The translations under genes were made by a program, and so were the position numbers. 64,000 nucleotides of DNA, from NCBI GenBank assembly GCA_024449915.1, contig JAMZAV010001435.1, positions 124,001-188,000 on the forward strand. The letters run 5' to 3'. Positions 58,560-64,000 of this stretch are shown in pieces (within the stretch, counting starts at the first letter, position 1; each line of letters opens with the position of its first letter). The stretch comes from Sweltsa coloradensis (taxonomy: Eukaryota > Arthropoda > Insecta > Plecoptera > Chloroperlidae). Under the pieces are notes generated by a model. That model was not told the origin of the DNA. It searched no databases and saw only the letters and a list, made by a program, of their open reading frames with translations.

Positions 58560-59565
58560 GTTCCCGACCAGATCGCTTTCTAGAAGCTCCCGCTTTACCC
58601 GATTGCTTTTTTCTGGAGGATAAAACTCTTTTTGCATGAGGCGATGCCCCCCAAAAAATGTACCATACGAAAGGTGGGAGTGGAAAAAATGCAAAGTTGT
58701 AATAAAAAAAATATGGGGGTTGGCTTAGTTTTAATTTTTCCCGATTTTAAAATCCCACTAAAAATTTTAGATGAAACAATGTTTGTTTGCCGACAATTCA
58801 AGTCTCTTTGGGATTAATCCTTAAATTTTAAATGAAAAAGAGCGAATAATGGGGTTTTCCCCCCAAATTTGGATTAGGGGGCATGACAGGGGTATTTTTT
58901 GGGGGAGTATAAAATTTTTCATTATACTGTTTTGGGAAGAGATAATGAAGAATTTTTGTGGGTACTGAACATTTGCACAGCATTTTGTTTTAATATCTTT
59001 GAAAGCAATGAGTTATATGGGGGCAGTTAGCAGAGATGAAGTCATCTGCATACGGTAAAAAGAAGTCCACCGGTTAAGTGTGCTGCAGGTCTTAACATGA
59101 AGGGGGAAAAAGCTTAGGGACCTAAATCGGCCTTGAGGGACCCCTTTAACTAATTTTTGAGGATCTGAGAAATTTTTGTTAAATTGTTGTCAACACTGCG
59201 GTACACTACTTGTGAGCGCCCACATAGGTATATAAACCCAATTTTGGGAAAAAATACCTCTGATCTCATAGTACTCCTTTTTTGACAAAACGTCCGTGAT
59301 AAATTTTAAATCAAAGGCCTTGCAAAGATCATAAAATATGCTAACTCCCTGTTCTCCTTTATAAAGGGGCAATATCATGTGAGAGGAAACTGAAAAAGCG
59401 AAGTTTTTGATCTATTTTAAAGGAAACCCCATGTGATTGGTAAAAGAAATTTGTATGATTGAGTGTGCCTAAGGCGGTCATCATGATTTTTAAAAAATTC
59501 TAAAAAACGAAAAGATTGAAGGGGGCGGTAGTCTTTTTTTGTTTTTTGTCAGTTTTTTCCCTTTT
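58560..59565 (-). pseudogene. Very decayed LINE reverse transcriptase fragment
   Basis: Read on the minus strand, in several frames, RT motifs appear in order: GDK...KKDYRPLQS near 59550 (normally KGDK...NYRPISL), NQHMGFP near 59440 (QHGFR), FYDLCKAFDLKFITDVLSKK near 59330-59270 (DLSKAFDxVxHxxLLxKL), YEIRGI, KGVPQGRFRSLSFF near 59140, and LPYADDFISANC with YADD at 59041-59052. Only 59190-59378 is open for long. Homopolymer differences account for many of the breaks. The C-terminal end near 58600-58800 is uncertain. Confidence 0.72.
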
Positions 59566-60081
59566 TTTCTTTTAGATTGGTATTTTACCTTTGTTTTTTA
59601 AGATCAGAAGGAAAGTACCTGGAACTAGACTCATTAATAATGTAAGATGGGGAAAAGAGAAAAAAAGTGGGAGCTTTTTGCCAAGAGTGATCCTGGAATT
59701 TCTCCAGCCCGCTGAGTGTTTGTGCTTATTTTTTTCAATATATTTGCCACTTCACTGGGATGTTGGGCTTCAAAAAAAAGGTTTTAACGGGAAGGAACCT
59801 TTTGGCACTTGCTGTTATGTAGGGTCTATTTTCTTATAACATTTATGCCAAATGGTTTTTCCCAAAATTTAATACAGCATTGCTGAAGCTAATGAAATTT
59901 AAATAAACATGAGAGTAAAACAATTAAAATTAAAAAAAGGGCTTAAATGTAGGCTTTTTCGGTTCGGGTTTCGCAGCAGAAGGGGTTGGGGTTTCGGGTT
60001 GGGATACTAAAACTGTTTCGGGTTTTTGGTCAGGTGGGGAAAAGAGGGCCCATATTAAAATTTAACTTGAAGATATCTTAC
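59566..60081. other. Gene-free stretch
   Basis: The frame at 59591-59839 shows no domain. 59960-60050 is GC-richer (GGTTCGGGTTTCG) and resembles a noisy version of 32150-32210 (GGTCGGGTTCGAG...GGGTCGGGTCGGG). Confidence 0.4.
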
Positions 60082-60831
60082 ATAGGAAGCTTCGAAAAAC
60101 GTTTTTTCAGGCGCGTTTTTGGATGAGCGAAATTTGGTGCTTTGAGCTCCCAGTGTTTGCGGATTTTTTTGTTTTGTGAAAAAATCATTATTTAAATCGA
60201 AAAAATTTTTTTAATTAAAATTACAAGAAATAAAAAATTAATTAATTTTTTTTAAAAAATCGTAATTTTCAAAAAAAAAAAATCGTAAAATTGCAATTTT
60301 CATAAAAATAACTATTCGATTGCCTCAAAATTTTAACACAATATATTAAAATTTAAAAAAATTAAGGGTTCTGTGGAAAAATCATTTCAATAGGATAAAA
60401 CATGTAGGTGTTTTAAATCAAAGAATTGTTTTAAAAAAAAAAAAAAACGAAAATTTCGATTTTATGAAATAATATTTTTCATTACGTACAAATTTCACAC
60501 GAAATTTTAATTCTAAAAATTAAGGTTTTTGTGAAAAAAAACATTAAATCGGATAAAGCAGTAGGGGTTATAAGTAAAGAAATGTTTTAAAATCGAAAAA
60601 AATCGTTAAAATTGTGTTTTTAGAGAAATAATTTCCCATTGCGCTAAAAAACGTGGCAGTTCTAAGTTCAGAGATTTCGAAGGCCTCCAGAAAAATTTCA
60701 TCGCAAATTGGGAGTATCGGTTTAGCCGGAACGGGGTTTAAAAAAAACAAAAATCAAACAGAAAAAAAAAAAATTTTCCCGGGTTTTTTTTCCCGTGTAG
60801 TGAAATGGAATCTTCGCTTCGCTCGTACGCT
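60082..60831 (-). mobile_element. Helitron-like element, family D2 copy d
   Basis: In plus reading it starts ATAGGAAGCTTCGAAAAACG TTTTTTCAGGCGCGTTTTTG GATGAGCG and ends GTGAAATGGAATCTTCGCTT CGCTCGTACGCTC. About three internal module units (TTCTGTGGAAAAATCATTTC, CGATAAAGCATGTAGGTGTT-type) lie between. Many homopolymer-length differences from copies a-c. The final CATCCAA is lost. Confidence 0.78.
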
Positions 60832-62322
60832 CTCTACGTATACAATTTTACTCGGGATTTTTGTTTTGTTTTAAAAGGCATTTTGTTGCAAGCTATTGAT
60901 TTAAAATTTCCCGGCTGGCACCTCCACCATAAACCCCAAATATATTGTTTTCTCGAAAATCGGATACCCATTTTGACTCTCGGGTCGTCCCAAAAACCCG
61001 CCCCCAAACCCCAAAAATTTTGTGTACCCCCTCACCACGAAACGTAAAAACAAATTAATGATATTGAAAGATTCATGGAATAACGAAATTTATGATCAAA
61101 AAATGACACTTGAAAATAACAACAAACAATTCAACTGTTATTAATTCGAAAGATGGGATTAATATTTTTGAATTGATGATTTCAACGATTCTGTCTATAG
61201 ACATTGCAGTGTATGAATGCCCGTTCTACACACACCCAAACACAGCCCAGTACATATAGTTTTCTGCCCCTTCCGTCCATTGCGCATGTGCCACGTCTCG
61301 ACAAACCCCCGAACTGACCCTTTTTAATGCGTGTTTTTGCATTACTTTTAAAAGGCATACAGAATGATTTCGGGACCTAGGGGTCAGGGGGGGGGGGCCC
61401 GTCTACAAGAAAAAAACAAACGCATAAAATCGCCCCCTTTCCCCAAACAAAAATGTATTTATTTTTTTTTAAGTCTATCCTTTTTAGTTAAAAAAAGGGG
61501 AAACCCCCTAAAAAATTGTTTTTTCATAGATGCAGAAAAAAGTAATATTTAAACAATGTATTAGATCATTTTGTCAAATTTGAAAATATTTATCCCTTGA
61601 CATCAACTCGTTAGAATTGGTAGATGAATGTGATGTCAATGTAAATCAAAAGAGATTCCAGATGTTACTTGATATCTTTTAATTTAGTTGCTAATAAATT
61701 TTAAAATGACATAAAAGGGGTTTACAAGGGAAGTTGAAACGCTGGATATAAGTGGTGTATTTAATACGTTTCCTCCCTATTTTGGAACATGTGCTGATTA
61801 AAAAACATACTTCTCCATCCGGGATTTTTTTCGCTACAGCTCAGACCGACTGATGTTTTGGGTTTGGGAGAGTGTGATGAGAATGAAAGGGGGGGGGGTA
61901 TAAAGATTTTGGGTTGCACGGGTGAGCGGGGGAAAACCGACGAACATAAACCAGGGGGAAAATATTCACAATTTACCACTTTATACCTGAGGCACTTGCT
62001 TCAAGTAAAAGATGTGTTGGATTAGTTAAAAGCGCCCTTTCCCCTGGAAGTTGAAGGGGTATATCTTACGTTGAGAATGAGTGTATAGATGGGAACATTC
62101 TTACTTACAGCAAAGTGGGAAAGATTTTTTTTTACATTTTTATAAGCTACCAAATTCCCGCCACAGGGTTTCAGGTCAGGACTAACCAATGACGTTCAAA
62201 GCTTTGCGATATTATGTCTTTCATCACAAACTGTCATCGCAAACGGGAAACCGCAAGGGCCCTGCCAATGGGAAAATAGAGATCTTTTAAACAATATGTC
62301 TCAAAATTTTAATGTTTAGTAT
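60832..62322. other. Gene-free stretch
   Basis: 60918-61030 (GGCACCTCCACCATAAACCC...CCCGCCCCCAAACC) resembles 32371-32462 (GGCACCTCCACCATCACACC...AACCCGACC), a dispersed repeat. No gene is supported. Confidence 0.45.
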
Positions 62323-63044
62323 TTGGGTGAGCGAAGCGAAGACTTCAAAATTGACTTTTTGTTTTTTTTTTCACTTTCGTTCCCCAAGAAAAATAACTCG
62401 CGTGTTTTTTTTTTGTTAGTTTTTTTTTGTCTGTTTGTTGCTCTCTACCCAGAAACGGCATGTCATCTTTTATGAAAATTAAAAGGGGCCTTTTGAAACT
62501 CTGAATTAGACCTGCCACGTTTTTGGGGATAATCTACTATTTCTTACGATTTTGACTTTTACGATTTTTTCATTTTTGAATGAATATTTTCGTGATATTT
62601 GGCAAACGGCTACTTCGATATTGATGAAACTTATGGTTACGTTTAAAATCTAAAATTTTATTGTTTTGATTTTAGAGACTTTGAAAAATATTTCTTATAG
62701 AAATCAAACTTTTACGATTTTTCCCCGGTTTTTAATAATATTTTCGTGATATTTGGGGCCCATTCTGTCCAAATGGGGGGCTACAACGTTCATATTTTTC
62801 ATTAGATAAAGATTATAGTGATGTAGGCCTCTTGAAAAAAAAAATAGAAAAAATTGGTCAAAATTCATAGAAATAAAGGTTTTAATATAAAAGCCTTTTA
62901 CAGGTGTATAATTAACAAGTAATATCAAGTAACTATAGAAAAAAGTAATAAGATTCCACTTAAAAACGTAATCATTGGACAGAAATATTCCAAAAAGCTC
63001 ATCCATCAACGCGACTGGATAAAGCGTTCGCGAAGCGGCCTAGT
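62323..63044 (+). mobile_element. Helitron-like element, family D1 copy d, complete
   Basis: Starts TTGGGTGAGCGAAGCGAAGA CTTC and ends GCTCATCCATCAACGCGACT GGATAAAGCGTTCGCGAAGC GGCCTAGT, the clearest CCTAG terminus of family D. The interior contains GGGGGGCTACAACGTTCATA and AAGATTATAGTGATGTAGGC. The block around CTTTTACGATTTTTTC is doubled (62545 and 62710), making it longer than copy a. Confidence 0.83.
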
Positions 63045-64000
63045 ATAGATACTTTATCCATATGTTTGCATGGAATGTTTCAGTTTGTCGTGCCCACCTG
63101 TGGCTTGTCCTTAATTTCAATTCATTTGTTTCATTATTCTTAAGTCAAACAATAGTTTTCAATATTATATACATAAATCGTTTTGGTTATTATTTAAATT
63201 AAGTTGTTAATGGGGATGAAACTGCATTAGGTGGTCCACAAACGACGCAGGGGATCGTGTGGACGATGCCCCCCACAATAGTGCAGCAGTAAAAAAAAAA
63301 AAAACATTATTGAAGGGATTTTAATGTGTTTTAGAAGAAGTTAAGGTGCTTTGCTGAATGGAAAAGAAAAGAGAAATGAATAAGTGCATTTAATTTTTTG
63401 AATGCACATTGATAATTTGCAGAATATAATTAAATCTGGGATTTTGGAGGGGGGCTTTTCCGGCCCTCTGGACACTCCACTGAGGCCTAGTGACTCAGTA
63501 TAGATCAAGAACATACTCAATTGTGACATTATGGTTTGTTTGCTCCAATACCAGTACGAGAGAATACGCAGACAAGTAGATACGTTGCGACGCTATCTGG
63601 TTTGATTGAACTTTCCCCAACAATATTAAACTCAGATAGACAAGGCAAAGGGCGAGTTTAGTTTGCTGAACTAAATTATAAGAAAGCTTTTAAGATGCTT
63701 TAGCTTCTCAAGATTACATCTGCCAATTCGTTTTATGTTCACTTACAAGCTTAATTTATTATTCTCTGCAACTCGGCTAAATCGGCCTTCTGCCATGCTA
63801 TATTCACTACAAACTACAAGTTAATTATGACAGGGTAATACAAAAACTACGTTCCACACAACGACAAAAAAAAAGTATAAAAAACACTGGTTCAATTCTC
63901 GGCAAATTTGTGGTCACTCAAGCTTTAGGATATTAACAATATAATTTACTCACTGGCTTATTTCCGTTGGTCTCTTCTTTCATACCCATTTTTCTTTTTT
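63045..64000. other. Gene-free stretch
   Basis: No gene, RNA or repeat of the families above was recognised. An A-run lies at 63292-63304. Confidence 0.4.

Overview
The window looks like a gene-poor, transposon-rich stretch of AT-rich nuclear DNA from an animal, probably an aquatic invertebrate. That placement is inference. It rests on several lineages of CR1/L2/Jockey-group LINEs, tRNA-headed SINEs, MITEs, Helitron-like repeats, Penelope-like inverted repeats, long (TTA)n/(CAGA)n microsatellites, a spliced exon with consensus GT/AG borders, and no bacterial operon structure. There is no rRNA, CRISPR or intact host gene. The palindrome AGGCCT, usually as TAGGCCTA, is very frequent around 8.0-8.4 kb and 19.5-20.3 kb.

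Layout. 0-1 kb: 3' end of a broken LINE. 1-10.7 kb: non-coding, with one Helitron-like repeat (4.36-4.77 kb) and a LINE 3' stub (5.3-5.8 kb). 10.7-13.6 kb: (TTA)n and a decayed LINE. 14.9-15.5 kb: hAT-like MITE with 8-bp target duplication; 15.96-16.72 kb: a second MITE with 33-bp inverted repeats; 17.2-17.75 kb: ~168-bp satellite. 21.3-21.8 kb: Helitron-like repeat. 23.3-26.2 kb: SINE pieces and the best preserved + strand LINE. 27.5-29.7 kb: 29-bp minisatellite, then a 36-bp array between opposed tRNA-like sequences, and SINEs. 33.4-37.6 kb: 68-bp triplicate and four Helitron-like repeats. 40.4-43.8 kb: a GC-richer LINE on the minus strand with zinc finger, endonuclease and reverse transcriptase. 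44.3 kb: the only convincing host exon (149 nt, minus strand), resembling an ADAM-family propeptide. 45-46.3 kb: one Helitron-like repeat inserted in another. 48.0-48.8 kb: MITE. 50-51.6 kb: ~255-bp tandem array. 52-55.2 kb: nested and head-to-tail Helitron-like elements. 55.5-57.3 kb: two large inverted repeats flanked by (TAA)n, the first enclosing a 50-codon ORF. 58.5-59.6 kb: a very decayed LINE RT. 60-63 kb: more Helitron-like repeats. From about 49 to 62.5 kb homopolymer runs are unusually variable, which suggests poorer base accuracy.

Main interpretation. Several seemingly unrelated dispersed repeats here (called B, C, D1, D2, E below) share one terminal grammar. The 5' end is TTGGATGAGC-like, TTGAGCGAGC-like or TTAAACGAG-like. 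The inverted copy of that end sits not at the 3' terminus but about 25-45 nt inside it, followed by a small AACG..CGTT hairpin and a terminus CCTAG(T) or CCTTG(T). Two nested insertions preserve both halves of a known host repeat and show insertion without target duplication. This fits asymmetric terminal inverted repeats as known for Helitron2/Helentron-type rolling-circle elements. Subfamily B has taken up a tRNA-like pol III box pair and a ~180-bp 3' foldback, and forms exact head-to-tail tandems.
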